64,000 nucleotides of DNA from the NCBI RefSeq assembly GCF_018221465.1, contig NZ_JAAIKR010000006.1, positions 1 to 64,000 on the forward strand. The letters run 5' to 3'. The DNA is from Shewanella intestini. Lineage in GTDB: Bacteria; Pseudomonadota; Gammaproteobacteria; Enterobacterales; Shewanellaceae. A program made the position numbers and the translations under genes. Positions 17,529 to 25,849 of the stretch are shown here, piece after piece (the first letter of the stretch is position 1; each line of letters begins with the position of its first letter). The notes beneath the pieces were generated by a model, which had not been told where the DNA came from, made no database searches, and saw nothing but the letters and a program-made list of their open reading frames with translations.

Positions 17529-20435
17529 TTATTCAGCGTCTTGGTCAGAACGGGTGACTAAACGCACTTCATCGAAATAGCCCACCATGCCAGCTTCTGG
17601 CTCGCCTTCATAAGTTAATGAAAACTCATCTAAGCGTACTTCTAGTTCATTACTTGTGAACTGGCTATGCGCATAAATGTCGTCATCGGTTAACTGACCG
17701 TCTTTATTGATTTCCATTACCGCAAACACTTCAATGCTTGCGCTTTCACCGGTATTAAACTGAGTTGTCACTTGTTTAAAGCAGCTTTTTACGTTGCCTT
17801 GAGGTGCATCGCCAAGATCTTTTACATGGGCATAGCTATCGACAATGGGAGTGCCATCGACTTCACGTGCGCCAAAGTGCAATGAACTTAGTGAGTTTTC
17901 ACCTTTATTGTCGCAATAATACAGTGAGTAACTCATGTCAGTATGAAGTGGTAACCCACTCACGACTTGGCTTAACCCCGGTAAAGACGTAAAGTCATGA
18001 TTGGTGCCCGTTTTCTTAAATCTTACTCGCGCCGAACCGCTTTTTTCTGAACCAGTATCAGTAAATGCGCTATCGCCTGAACTCCCCACATCACCTAAAC
18101 CTGCTGAATCATCTTCATAGGTTTTCCAGACATCACTTTTACCGCTAGCTGTACGGAACTCACCTAAGTTTGCATCGATTAAATTTGCTTTTAAGGTCAC
18201 GCTGTCAGGTTGAGACAACACAATGTTCGCTTCAGTGGCATCGCCAGAATTAAATGGCATGCTTACCCATTGATATTGACTGTCATCGAGCAACGATTGT
18301 TGATGCTCAATCCCTTCAACTTCTAGGCGATAAGCGCCTTTAACAAATGCCGATAACATATAGTCATGCTGCGCCAATAAGCTCACTTTTTGTGTTACAT
18401 AACCTTGCGCTGAATTGACTTGTGCGCTGCTTTGGCGTGAGAACGCCTGTGCTGGTGTGGTCACTTGTGCGTCGCTATGCAACCAGTGTTGTAAACCATC
18501 ATCAAATGAAGCGTTAACTATTTCAGTTTCAAGCACAATCGGTTGCGGTTTTTCAAGGTGATAACTTAATGGCCCAACATCGGCATAAGTTAATGGTTTG
18601 AACGTGCGCATTTCATCTGTTACTTCATCTGCACCAACGGCCGTGATTTCAAGGCGTTGTTGGCCATCCATATCCAAGGTTACGGCAGCAAAGTCGCCCT
18701 TTTCGTAGTTTAATTCACCATCTAAATTAGGTGACTGTTCTGTTGGGCGATATAAGCCATCCTCTGCATGTTTAACAAGCCCAGCATCAATAAAATCAAA
18801 GCCTGTTTGCCCTTGTGCAATGGACTCATTGCTTGAGAACGCTTGGCCATAAACAATATTGCCAGCAATATTAGATGCAGTTGGTACACCGCGATCAGTT
18901 GCTTTAAATACGGGGCCAATGGCATGGTCAACTAAGTTATTCGCTAAATAAATGTTTGTTGGTTGATGTTGCTTATCGCCACCATCGAAGTTAAAGCTAT
19001 TTACGCTATCAACAATAGTGTTATGAGCAACATGAACATTTTCAACTTGTTGGTAGCCGTTATTAGCATCACCAGCGCCGTCTGAACCTAGAATAACAAT
19101 GCCACCGTGGTGAGTGGTATTAAGATAACGTGCGCCATCAATATAGTTATTTGTCACCGTGTGGCTGTCATCGACTAAACGAATACCACCGGAGAAGGGA
19201 TGACCATCACCAAGGATAAAGTTATGTTCAATTTTAGCGCTATGTCCATGGCGATTAGTCAGTGAACCATGGCTATTACGAATGGTGTTATGGCTAATGA
19301 CGTTATTTGAGCCTTTATTTGAAATAACCTCCGCTTCACCTTGTATCTGTTCAAATAGGTTACCAATAATAAATGAATTTCCATCATAGTGATGGGTGTC
19401 GCTAAGACCGGTACGAATGGCTTCATAATCATTATCGCTGCTGCCAGCGTATAGCTTATCGTCAGCAGGGGCACGGTTAGCAATGTAGTTTTTGTAAATG
19501 ACAATATCGCGTGCTAGTTCAGCTAACTTAACATCTTCATCCCAAGATGAATCAACCCAGCGGTTGAATGAAATCATCGGGTTTTTAACCGTTTTACCAC
19601 TCAAAATGCTGTGGTCGACCCAATTTCGTTGTCCATAAAGGTGCATCAAAATGCCAGATGTATTATTGGCGACTGCATCAATAATTGCGACTTCACTAAT
19701 ACGGCAGTCACGACATAAATTATGCGTACCATGACGTGTTTGAATTAACGAACTGTCATAACTGACGCCGTTAAAGACCATACCTTGTAGTTGAACAAAG
19801 TCACCAGCCATACTGATTGACACCTTACCCGCAACAATTTTTGCTTGGCCTGCATTTTCAGCAGCAATTTTAATTGGGTTATCCGCCGTGCCTTGACCGC
19901 CAAATTTTAATTCAAGGCCATCAGTATACTCACCGTCGGCTAAACATAAGGTGGTGCCTGCTGGCATTTCAGTTGACACGGCTTTTTCTAAACTAGAAAT
20001 AGAATCAAACACTTCACTACAATTGGTGGTGGCAATTGTGGTCACACCTAGTGGGATCCCGGTTGCTGTAAAGTCAAGATCCTCAGTGATTGGGGGCAAT
20101 GCACCTTCAGGCGTATCTGGGGTATCTGGCTCAGAAGGCTCAGTGGGTTCAGCGGGCACAATGGGAACCACGGGAATATCTGGCTCTGTTGGTTCAGCGG
20201 GCACAATGGGAACCACGGGAATATCTGGCTCTGTTGGTTCAGCGGGCACAATGGGAACCACGGGAATATCTGGCTCTGTTGGTTCAGCTGGCACAATGGG
20301 AACCACGGGAATATCAGGTGCAATAGGATTTGCAGGAGAAATCGGCACCATTGGCGATTCTTCAACGTGATTATCGCTGTCATTACAACCGACCAATGCA
20401 AGGCTGATGAGTATTGCTAATACACTTTTATTCAT
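17529..20435 (-). CDS. PL6-family polysaccharide lyase (alginate-lyase-like) lipoprotein
   Basis: 968 residues. The lipoprotein signal MNKSVLAILISLALVGC is followed by an acidic, Pro-rich linker (about 25-112) made of 15-residue repeats. A right-handed beta-helix (about 130-640) carries the PL6 catalytic pair Lys374 (ISNKGSNN) and Arg395 (LTNRHGH). Their 21-residue spacing matches the Lys/Arg pair as I recall it from chondroitinase B and alginate lyases of PL6. Two C-terminal jelly-roll-like domains (about 680-770 and 790-960) may bind carbohydrate. It should cut alginate by beta-elimination at the cell surface; a related uronate polymer is possible. No other alginate genes lie nearby, so it stands alone, convergent to the S8 protease. 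Confidence 0.85.
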   Translation of the reverse strand: MNKSVLAILISLALVGCNDSDNHVEESPMVPISPANPIAPDIPVVPIVPAEPTEPDIPVVPIVPAEPTEPDIPVVPIVPAEPTEPDIPVVPIVPAEPTEPSEPDTPDTPEGALPPITEDLDFTATGIPLGVTTIATTNCSEVFDSISSLEKAVSTEMPAGTTLCLADGEYTDGLELKFGGQGTADNPIKIAAENAGQAKIVAGKVSISMAGDFVQLQGMVFNGVSYDSSLIQTRHGTHNLCRDCRISEVAIIDAVANNTSGILMHLYGQRNWVDHSILSGKTVKNPMISFNRWVDSSWDEDVKLAELARDIVIYKNYIANRAPADDKLYAGSSDNDYEAIRTGLSDTHHYDGNSFIIGNLFEQIQGEAEVISNKGSNNVISHNTIRNSHGSLTNRHGHSAKIEHNFILGDGHPFSGGIRLVDDSHTVTNNYIDGARYLNTTHHGGIVILGSDGAGDANNGYQQVENVHVAHNTIVDSVNSFNFDGGDKQHQPTNIYLANNLVDHAIGPVFKATDRGVPTASNIAGNIVYGQAFSSNESIAQGQTGFDFIDAGLVKHAEDGLYRPTEQSPNLDGELNYEKGDFAAVTLDMDGQQRLEITAVGADEVTDEMRTFKPLTYADVGPLSYHLEKPQPIVLETEIVNASFDDGLQHWLHSDAQVTTPAQAFSRQSSAQVNSAQGYVTQKVSLLAQHDYMLSAFVKGAYRLEVEGIEHQQSLLDDSQYQWVSMPFNSGDATEANIVLSQPDSVTLKANLIDANLGEFRTASGKSDVWKTYEDDSAGLGDVGSSGDSAFTDTGSEKSGSARVRFKKTGTNHDFTSLPGLSQVVSGLPLHTDMSYSLYYCDNKGENSLSSLHFGAREVDGTPIVDSYAHVKDLGDAPQGNVKSCFKQVTTQFNTGESASIEVFAVMEINKDGQLTDDDIYAHSQFTSNELEVRLDEFSLTYEGEPEAGMVGYFDEVRLVTRSDQDAE
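20146..20319 (-). repeat. 45-bp tandem repeat in PL6 linker
   Basis: The 45-base unit beginning GGTTCAGCGGGCACAATGGG (plus strand) recurs at 20146, 20191 and 20236, followed by a shortened, slightly changed fourth copy from 20281. The first three copies are identical. In the protein this gives VVPIVPAEPTEPDIP four times. An in-frame repeat of this kind can change length by slippage or recombination without breaking the gene. Confidence 0.95.
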
Positions 20436-21014
20436 ATTTCCCCTTCACTTTTTAATTTTAATTTTTTGGCGTAAACATGTTAAGAAAAACGATTTAACAA
20501 TAAAGTGACCTGTAACAAGTAATTGTATTATTTAATAATTGAACATTATTATTTACATTAAATTGAGTGTTATAACTTTGCGTAAGTTGTTGATTCCTAA
20601 AGAGGTGAGTTATCGTTGGTTGTTGATTTAGCTTATTTGTGGTATTTAAGACTTCGATCACATAAGCGTTTGTTTTCATTTTCAAAATAAACTTACTTTG
20701 AGAAAAATGATGAGATTTTCTTGATGAAAACGGGGGTTTTTAACCCGTTTTCTAGGTTTGCACTCGGTGGGTTATCAAAGATAATTTAACGCAAAGGTGA
20801 ATTAAGAGCAGTGTTTTAAATGAAACTGATAATTTAACATTTATTGATTAAAAGACATGTTGATTAGCGGTAAATCACGCTTATTTTGGGTGAATTTTAG
20901 CCTTAAACACCTTAACCTTATCTCGATAAGTTAGTCCCAATATTTAATCGGTGTTTTGCGATTAAAAGGCGCTGTATACTGCTTTACATATCAATACCAA
21001 AGAGAACGCTATTT
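20436..21014. other. Divergent intergenic region, no gene seen
   Basis: About 580 AT-rich bases between the PL6 gene and the DUF3127 gene. A perfect 9-bp stem GAAAACGGG / CCCGTTTTC (20726-20734 with 20744-20752) has no T run, so it is not a clear terminator. A good -10 box TATACT stands about 40 bases before the DUF3127 start with a poor -35. The 63-codon minus-strand frame here has no ribosome site and no recognisable content. Confidence 0.45.
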
Positions 21015-21491
21015 ATGTCTAAAACTTTTGAAATGACCGGTATCATCCATAGCATGGGTGCAACCACCACCTATGGAAATAACGGTTTCACTAAACGTGA
21101 ATTCGTCCTTAAAGCTACTGGCGCCGACGAAAACTCAAGCTACCCTAATTATGTGGCGTTTGAATTGATTAAAGAAAAGTGCAGCTTGCTTGACCAATAT
21201 AATGTGGGTGAAGAACTGCAAGTATCATTTAATATCAGCGGTCGTTTATGGCAAGCACAAGACAAGCCAGAACGTTGTTTTACTAGCTTGCAAGTGTGGC
21301 GCATTAACCGCGCGGATCAAAACCAACCCGGTGCGCAAATGCAACAATCTCAGCCAAATTACGATCAATCGTATCAGTCAAACAACCCTGTACCATCGCA
21401 ACAAATGGCCGCAGCAGCCAATAAGTCTGCGCCGCAGCCAAGTTCCACCTCGTTTTCAAATGACGATTGGGATGACGATATCCCGTTCTAG
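21015..21491 (+). CDS. DUF3127 OB-fold protein with SSB-like acidic C-terminal tip
   Basis: 158 residues. The first 100 match DUF3127: MTGIIHSMGATTTYGNNGF-like start, FTKREFVLK, YPNYVAFELIKEKCSLLDQY, and VSFNISGRLW followed by a conserved LQVWRI strand. These read as an OB-like five-stranded fold. A Gln/Asn/Pro-rich flexible linker follows (about 100-148) and the protein ends DDWDDDIPF. That tail layout, a disordered linker plus acidic DDIPF, is the hallmark of single-stranded DNA-binding proteins, whose tip recruits repair enzymes. A role on single-stranded DNA is therefore likely but inferred. It is a single-gene unit with its own terminator. Confidence 0.82.
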   Translation: MSKTFEMTGIIHSMGATTTYGNNGFTKREFVLKATGADENSSYPNYVAFELIKEKCSLLDQYNVGEELQVSFNISGRLWQAQDKPERCFTSLQVWRINRADQNQPGAQMQQSQPNYDQSYQSNNPVPSQQMAAAANKSAPQPSSTSFSNDDWDDDIPF

Positions 21492-21547
21492 CTCCCGTAT
21501 AAAATAAAGGTGTAAGAATAAACACTTTTAATTAGGTAGATACCAGT

Positions 21548-21574
21548 AACCCAGCATTTTTGTTGGGTTTTTTT
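21548..21574 (+). terminator. Terminator after DUF3127 gene
   Basis: Stem AACCCAGCA / TGTTGGGTT (one G-T pair) with a TTTT loop and then a run of T. Confidence 0.88.
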
Positions 21575-21588
21575 ATGCTGTTTCGTTA

Positions 21589-21780
21589 ATGATTTGTGGT
21601 TTATTCGTCAGCGATAGTAGCTTTAGCGAAGATGGACTGTTAGCACTGGGCAAAGGTAAAAGCCTGGTGTATGGCTTGGATATATGTGAAATGTTGCAAC
21701 GTAAGTTGCCATTACAAGCAGTGCTGTCTATGACGGTTTGTTGTGCTGCAGAAACGGGAAAACGGTTCCCATGGTTAAGC
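21589..21780 (+). pseudogene. Restriction-endonuclease-like C-terminal remnant
   Basis: The frame reads LFVSDSSFSEDGLLALGKGK, then GLDICEMLQRKLPLQAVLS and CCAAETGK. This resembles the C-terminal part of Mrr-like restriction endonuclease proteins, where F(S)xDGLxAxxxGK is followed by GLDLYExLxRKxPLxxVLxxKxRxAAETG. The nuclease core is missing, no start or ribosome site precedes it, and the upstream sequence is the terminator of the previous gene. I read it as a decayed relic left by deletion. The match is from memory and short, so confidence is moderate. Confidence 0.45.
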
Positions 21781-21911
21781 GAGTTCTTGTCGTGGATAAT
21801 GACCAAAAGCTGAATAAGTTACTACACACGGAAAATGACTCGAAGCGTTCGCAGTCTTGCGATGAATAACGTATTGTGTTGTTAGTTAATATTAAGTCAG
21901 GGAAGATTTTT

Positions 21912-22301
21912 ATGAATAAAAATATCTTGTTAGCGCTTGTTACTATGGTTGGACTCATTGGGTGCAGTGCAACCCAAGAGCCTACTTTCTCGGGGGAAAT
22001 AGTCGAACTTAAGTCGTCACAATTACATCAATATTGGGAGCATGACTCCTCTCAAATGATAAGGTTATCTGGTCGTCCTGATTGGTTACCCAAAGGCGCA
22101 GGAAAAGCTTCATATTTTGTTACCATTGACTCCAATGGCGTGGAGGTGAGTAAAGAACTCATTAACTCAATACCAGAAGGCTGGATGACACAAAAGCTTC
22201 TAAATAAAATGCCCAAACAGCAGTATAAAGCCGCTAAAAACAATCCCAATAAAACGCCCGTTAAAGTTAAGATTTTATCTGAAGTTAAGCAAATGAATTA
22301 A
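21912..22301 (+). CDS. Small lipoprotein, possibly TonB-C-like domain
   Basis: 129 residues from the ATG at 21912, chosen because GGGAAG stands just before it and because MNKNILLALVTMVGLIGC then forms a clean lipoprotein signal. The mature part reads SYFVTIDSNGVEVSKELINS followed by P-E-G, and near the end TPVKVKI. This pattern (V-D-x-x-G, S-x-P-E-G, a basic residue block, P-V-x-V-x-I) resembles the TonB C-terminal fold, though no energy-transducing helix is present. The family is not certain and the function is unknown. Single gene. Confidence 0.65.
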   Translation: MNKNILLALVTMVGLIGCSATQEPTFSGEIVELKSSQLHQYWEHDSSQMIRLSGRPDWLPKGAGKASYFVTIDSNGVEVSKELINSIPEGWMTQKLLNKMPKQQYKAAKNNPNKTPVKVKILSEVKQMN

Positions 22302-22443
22302 TCAAAACAAATAAGCCAATTAAACGGGGCGGCTGATCGCTTGCTCGATTCGGCCACGTTTTACATTTTAGTCAGCGATTACTCACCGCTTATGTGACGT
22401 TAGCTTTAACAAGTATTTATGCGGCCAATGGTCGCATTTTGCT

Positions 22444-22469
22444 AAAACCCCAATTGTGGTTTTGTTTTT
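22444..22469 (+). terminator. Probable terminator
   Basis: Stem AAAACCCC / GTGGTTTT with one mismatch and an AATT loop, followed by GTTTTTG. It lies about 140 bases after the small lipoprotein gene. Confidence 0.55.
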
Positions 22470-22514
22470 GAACATGCGCGAATATTGGGCGGTGCTGGAA
22501 ACATCACGATAAAT

Positions 22515-22646
22515 ATGACCAACATTAGGATTAGGCCTTGTCCAAATTGTAACGGAGTTGGCCTAGTACCAGATGGCGTATATGAGTACGCTAATAATTT
22601 TATTGATTATTGTCATTGGCGCTTACTCGCGCGTTATTGTCCATAA
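22515..22646 (+). CDS. Possible 43-residue protein with CxxCxGxG motif
   Basis: ATG at 22515 opens 43 codons reading MTNIRIRPCPNCNGVGLVPD and then continuing to a second Cys-containing stretch (DYCHWRLLARYCP). CPNCNGVG is an exact CxxCxGxG zinc motif of the DnaJ type, which would be unusual by chance. Against it: no good ribosome site is seen, only one full motif is present, and its last 13 bases overlap the end of the convergent binding-protein gene. It may be the relic of a longer zinc protein. Confidence 0.3.
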   Translation: MTNIRIRPCPNCNGVGLVPDGVYEYANNFIDYCHWRLLARYCP

Positions 22647-23518
22647 ATGGCTTTAGCCAATATTCTTGCCGCGTCGGGAATGCTCGGGCCGGGTTGTTTT
22701 GTTATTGCAGAATCAATAAACATGACCTTGTCTTGCTTAACGGCATCCACAAGAGTGGCATTAGGTCTTTGTTTCACTTCATCTATCGTCGTTGTGCCAC
22801 TGCCCGCTTGAGGGCCTGAAAAACTTGGCCCTTTGGCATTGGGCCAGGTGGGTAGCAACACAATATCTGGATTAGCCTGTACCACTTCGTCCCAGCTCAC
22901 GGCTGGGGCAGAGCCTTCACGGTTAGAAAAAATGGCTGTGGCTCCCGTTAACTCAATCAGCTCAGTAATATAAGAGTCTTGCCCTGGAACGCATTTATAG
23001 AAGTAGTTGATTTCGTAATACACTTTCGGCTTTGGCAAGTGAGCATATTGTTGTTTGATTTGTGCTAACGCTGACTGAATGTTGTGCACTAATGCGGTTG
23101 CTTGTTGTTGATGGGCAATGGCTTCACCAAGTTGGATTATTTTGTGGTACACCTCATCTAAGCTGTTACCACTCATGTGAATAACTTTTATACCATGTTG
23201 TTCTAGCTGGGCTTTTAAGCCTAACTGCAAGCTGGTGGAGGTTAATACTAAATCGGGTGATACCGCTAAAATAGTCTCTAGATTAATGTCGGTAAAGCCA
23301 CCTACAACGGCAATTTGGTTGGCTTTTACTCGCTGGGGGATAGCCGCAGGGAAGCGGGCATAACGGGTCACACCCACTAAGGTATCAATCGCTCCTATGT
23401 CTGCAACGGTATGGCTCCAGCTTGGTGCCAAAGAGACCACTTTTAATGCTTTGGCCACGCCATCGACGGGTGACAGTACCAAAAAACAAACGGCAATAAA
23501 TGAACTAATGAAACGCAT
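22634..23518 (-). CDS. BtuF/TroA-like periplasmic binding protein
   Basis: About 294 residues with a signal peptide (MRFISSFIAVCFLVLSPVDG). The N-terminal half begins LKVVSLAPSWSHTVADIGA and has VGVTRYARFP and VSPDLVLT; the second half has a conserved WDEVVQANPDIVLLP. This is the helical-backbone fold of cobalamin and Fe-siderophore binding proteins. It differs from the btuF inside the cobalamin operon (37650-38516) and has no permease or ATPase beside it, so it may share the BtuCD encoded elsewhere or serve another chelate. The open frame reaches a GTG at 23527; I chose the ATG at 23518 because the signal peptide then starts normally. Confidence 0.8.
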   Translation of the reverse strand: MRFISSFIAVCFLVLSPVDGVAKALKVVSLAPSWSHTVADIGAIDTLVGVTRYARFPAAIPQRVKANQIAVVGGFTDINLETILAVSPDLVLTSTSLQLGLKAQLEQHGIKVIHMSGNSLDEVYHKIIQLGEAIAHQQQATALVHNIQSALAQIKQQYAHLPKPKVYYEINYFYKCVPGQDSYITELIELTGATAIFSNREGSAPAVSWDEVVQANPDIVLLPTWPNAKGPSFSGPQAGSGTTTIDEVKQRPNATLVDAVKQDKVMFIDSAITKQPGPSIPDAARILAKAIYGQ

Positions 23519-23741
23519 AAAACCCACGAAGATGTTGAATTTGAATGGGGTTATAGTGCAGTTAAAACTATGCGGAACAACTTTTGATTTTGTTTATGAG
23601 GCGAAGTACACAACCTAAGTAAAAAATCTAAAACACTATGACAACCCCCAGTGAATGCGTTGTCGCTTTATGAATAATAACGACTCCAGTTCTAAGTGGG
23701 CTAGGTGATGATAACCATCGCACTAGTATTAAGGTGCGCCG

Positions 23742-24635
23742 GTGTCAGTCATATTAAGTGTAGAAAAACTGAGTCATCAATATAAACAAACTACCGCCAT
23801 TAATAATGTCGACCTGACCATTACTGCGGGCGAATGTATTGGTTTTTTGGGGCCAAATGGGGCGGGTAAATCAACCTTATTAGAGATCTTAGAAGGGGTG
23901 AAAACACCGACTTCTGGCAAGGTGTTGTTTCAAGGTCGTCAGTTGACTAAGCACTATAAGCAGCAAATAGGTATTCAATTTCAGTCAACCAGCCTGCCTG
24001 ATTTTTTAACGGTTAAAGACACCTTATTGTTGTTTGCCAGCTTTTATCACACCGCATTACCCATCGCGACATTAATTGAAATGTGCCAATTGTCTGAGGT
24101 TGAAAATCAAACTCACTACACCTTATCAGGTGGGCAGCGCCAACGTTTATTACTGGCACTGAGTTTGGTTAACGACCCTGAGATATTATTTCTTGATGAA
24201 CCCACAACGGGCTTAGACCCTCAAGCTCGTGCGCACTTTTGGCAATTGGTTGAACAAATTAAAGCCCAAGGTAAAACCATTATTATAACCACCCATTATA
24301 TGGAAGAAGCGCAAAAATTATGCGACACGGTGGTGATTATGGACCGTGGAAAAATATTGTGCCGCGGCGCGGCAGCGCAACTGATTAGTGAGCATTTTCA
24401 TCAACATATTCTCAGTATTCCAATGGAATTACTTAGCACGCCAATGTTGGCTTCAATCAATGCCATGGCCAATTTACACGTTAAACAATCGGCCACTCAT
24501 TGCTTAATTGAATATAACCATATGGAAGATATTGTAGCGATATTGCGCGAGGTAGAAAATCGCGGCATAACCATGCGCCAACCACATTTAGAAGACTTAT
24601 TTATGAAGTTAACCGGCAGTGAGTTGCGTGCATGA
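23742..24635 (+). CDS. ABC transporter ATP-binding protein (ABC-2 type)
   Basis: 297 residues starting at GTG, with AAGG seven bases before it. Walker A GPNGAGKST, signature LSGGQRQR, Walker B LFLDEPTTGLDP and the switch His in ITTHYMEEA are all intact. The sequence after about residue 215 is the C-terminal extension of DrrA/CcmA-like exporters. Its last four bases overlap the permease start (ATGA), so the two proteins form one exporter. Relatives export drugs, lipids or polysaccharides. It is divergent from the BtuF-like gene but not obviously linked to it. Confidence 0.92.
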   Translation: MSVILSVEKLSHQYKQTTAINNVDLTITAGECIGFLGPNGAGKSTLLEILEGVKTPTSGKVLFQGRQLTKHYKQQIGIQFQSTSLPDFLTVKDTLLLFASFYHTALPIATLIEMCQLSEVENQTHYTLSGGQRQRLLLALSLVNDPEILFLDEPTTGLDPQARAHFWQLVEQIKAQGKTIIITTHYMEEAQKLCDTVVIMDRGKILCRGAAAQLISEHFHQHILSIPMELLSTPMLASINAMANLHVKQSATHCLIEYNHMEDIVAILREVENRGITMRQPHLEDLFMKLTGSELRA

Positions 24636-25615
24636 AGGCATTACTAGCGCTTATTCAAGCGCGAAACTTAGAGTTCTCACGAGACAAGTCTGCCATTGGC
24701 TGGTCGCTATTATTTCCCATCATCATCCTCATTGCGCTTGCGTTAGTGTTTGATGATGACAGCCCATCGCTTTATCGAGTTGGTGTGTATGGCCCAAGTA
24801 CATCCATTGAGGCGGTGTTAAGCCTAAAACATATCGACATTATTCATTATGACGACCTTAGCGACGCCCAATATAAAGTGGCCAGACATCATATTGATGG
24901 CTTGGTAAGTGCTGAGCAATACTGGATAAACCCAACCAGTGCTAGAGGGTACATCGTTGAGCAGCTTATTCTGGCTCAAGCCCCCAGTTTGCAAAAAACC
25001 GAAATTAGCGGCGAAGCGGTGAGGCATGTTGAATGGTTATTACCCGGCATCATCGGCATGAACATGATGTTCTCAGGCTTATATGGGGTGGGCTATGTGA
25101 TTGTGCGCTATCGCCGAACCGGCGTATTAAAGCGTTTTCAAGTGACCCCGTTAAGTGCTTGGCAATTTTTATCTTCGCAATTACTTTCCCGTTTATTGGT
25201 GATACTGGCCACCGCGGTAATTGTCTTCGTGGTTATTTGCACCTTATTTACCATAGAGATAAAAGGCAGTGCGTGGTTACTGTTGCTGAATATGACATTA
25301 GGTACGGCTGCGATGATAAGCATTGGCCTTATGGTGGCAAGTCGAACTCGCTCTGATGAGTGGTGTAACGGTGTATTAAACCTTTTATCTTGGCCGATGA
25401 TGTTTTTGTCTGGCATTTGGTTTTCTCTTGAAGGCAGCAAAGATTGGGTGAGACTTATTGCCGACATGTTGCCGCTTACCCATTTAAATGACGCCAATCG
25501 CGCAGTGATCATTGACGGTGCGGGTATTGTTGCCATTGGCGATCATTTACTGTTTTTAGTCGCCATTATCACGGTGTCATTGTCGTTAGCCAGCTACCGG
25601 TTTAAATGGCAGTAA
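24632..25615 (+). CDS. ABC-2 type permease
   Basis: 327 residues. A first membrane helix (about 22-42, SLLFPIIILIALALVF) precedes an extracytoplasmic stretch of about 110 residues, then five helices. VRYRRTGVLKRFQVTPLSAW is the usual cytoplasmic loop of ABC-2 permeases, and LNLLSWPMMFLSGIWFSLEG is the conserved Pro-rich segment before the last helices. It overlaps the ATPase gene by four bases and must form the channel of the same exporter. The substrate is unknown. Confidence 0.9.
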   Translation: MKALLALIQARNLEFSRDKSAIGWSLLFPIIILIALALVFDDDSPSLYRVGVYGPSTSIEAVLSLKHIDIIHYDDLSDAQYKVARHHIDGLVSAEQYWINPTSARGYIVEQLILAQAPSLQKTEISGEAVRHVEWLLPGIIGMNMMFSGLYGVGYVIVRYRRTGVLKRFQVTPLSAWQFLSSQLLSRLLVILATAVIVFVVICTLFTIEIKGSAWLLLLNMTLGTAAMISIGLMVASRTRSDEWCNGVLNLLSWPMMFLSGIWFSLEGSKDWVRLIADMLPLTHLNDANRAVIIDGAGIVAIGDHLLFLVAIITVSLSLASYRFKWQ

Positions 25616-25700
25616 TGCGCTAAACCTTACGCCTTTTTAGATAAGGCTGTGCAGTAACACATGTGGCAACAAGGGTATCAAAGGGCTTAAAAACAACAAA

Positions 25701-25717
25701 ATATCACGAGATATCAC
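25701..25717 (+). promoter_or_regulatory. Direct repeat upstream of mtrA-like gene
   Basis: ATATCAC occurs at 25701-25707 and again at 25711-25717, a 10-base period on one face of the helix, about 130 bases before the cytochrome start. This arrangement suits a dimeric OmpR-type regulator, but no known consensus was matched. Confidence 0.3.
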
Positions 25718-25849
25718 TAACAGTTTGTTCTTTACTGTTAAAACTCACAGCGTAAAACCACCGCTTTATCGTTAGCCTACATGCTTACTTGAGGTAGTAA
25801 AAAACACTCAAGTGGGATGATTAAAATAATTAAAATAGTGGCAGATGAT

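Noticed and set aside
20048-20401. Frames on both strands over the 45-bp repeats
   Set aside because: The repeat length is a multiple of three, so all frames stay open; only the PL6 frame has a start, signal peptide and domain.
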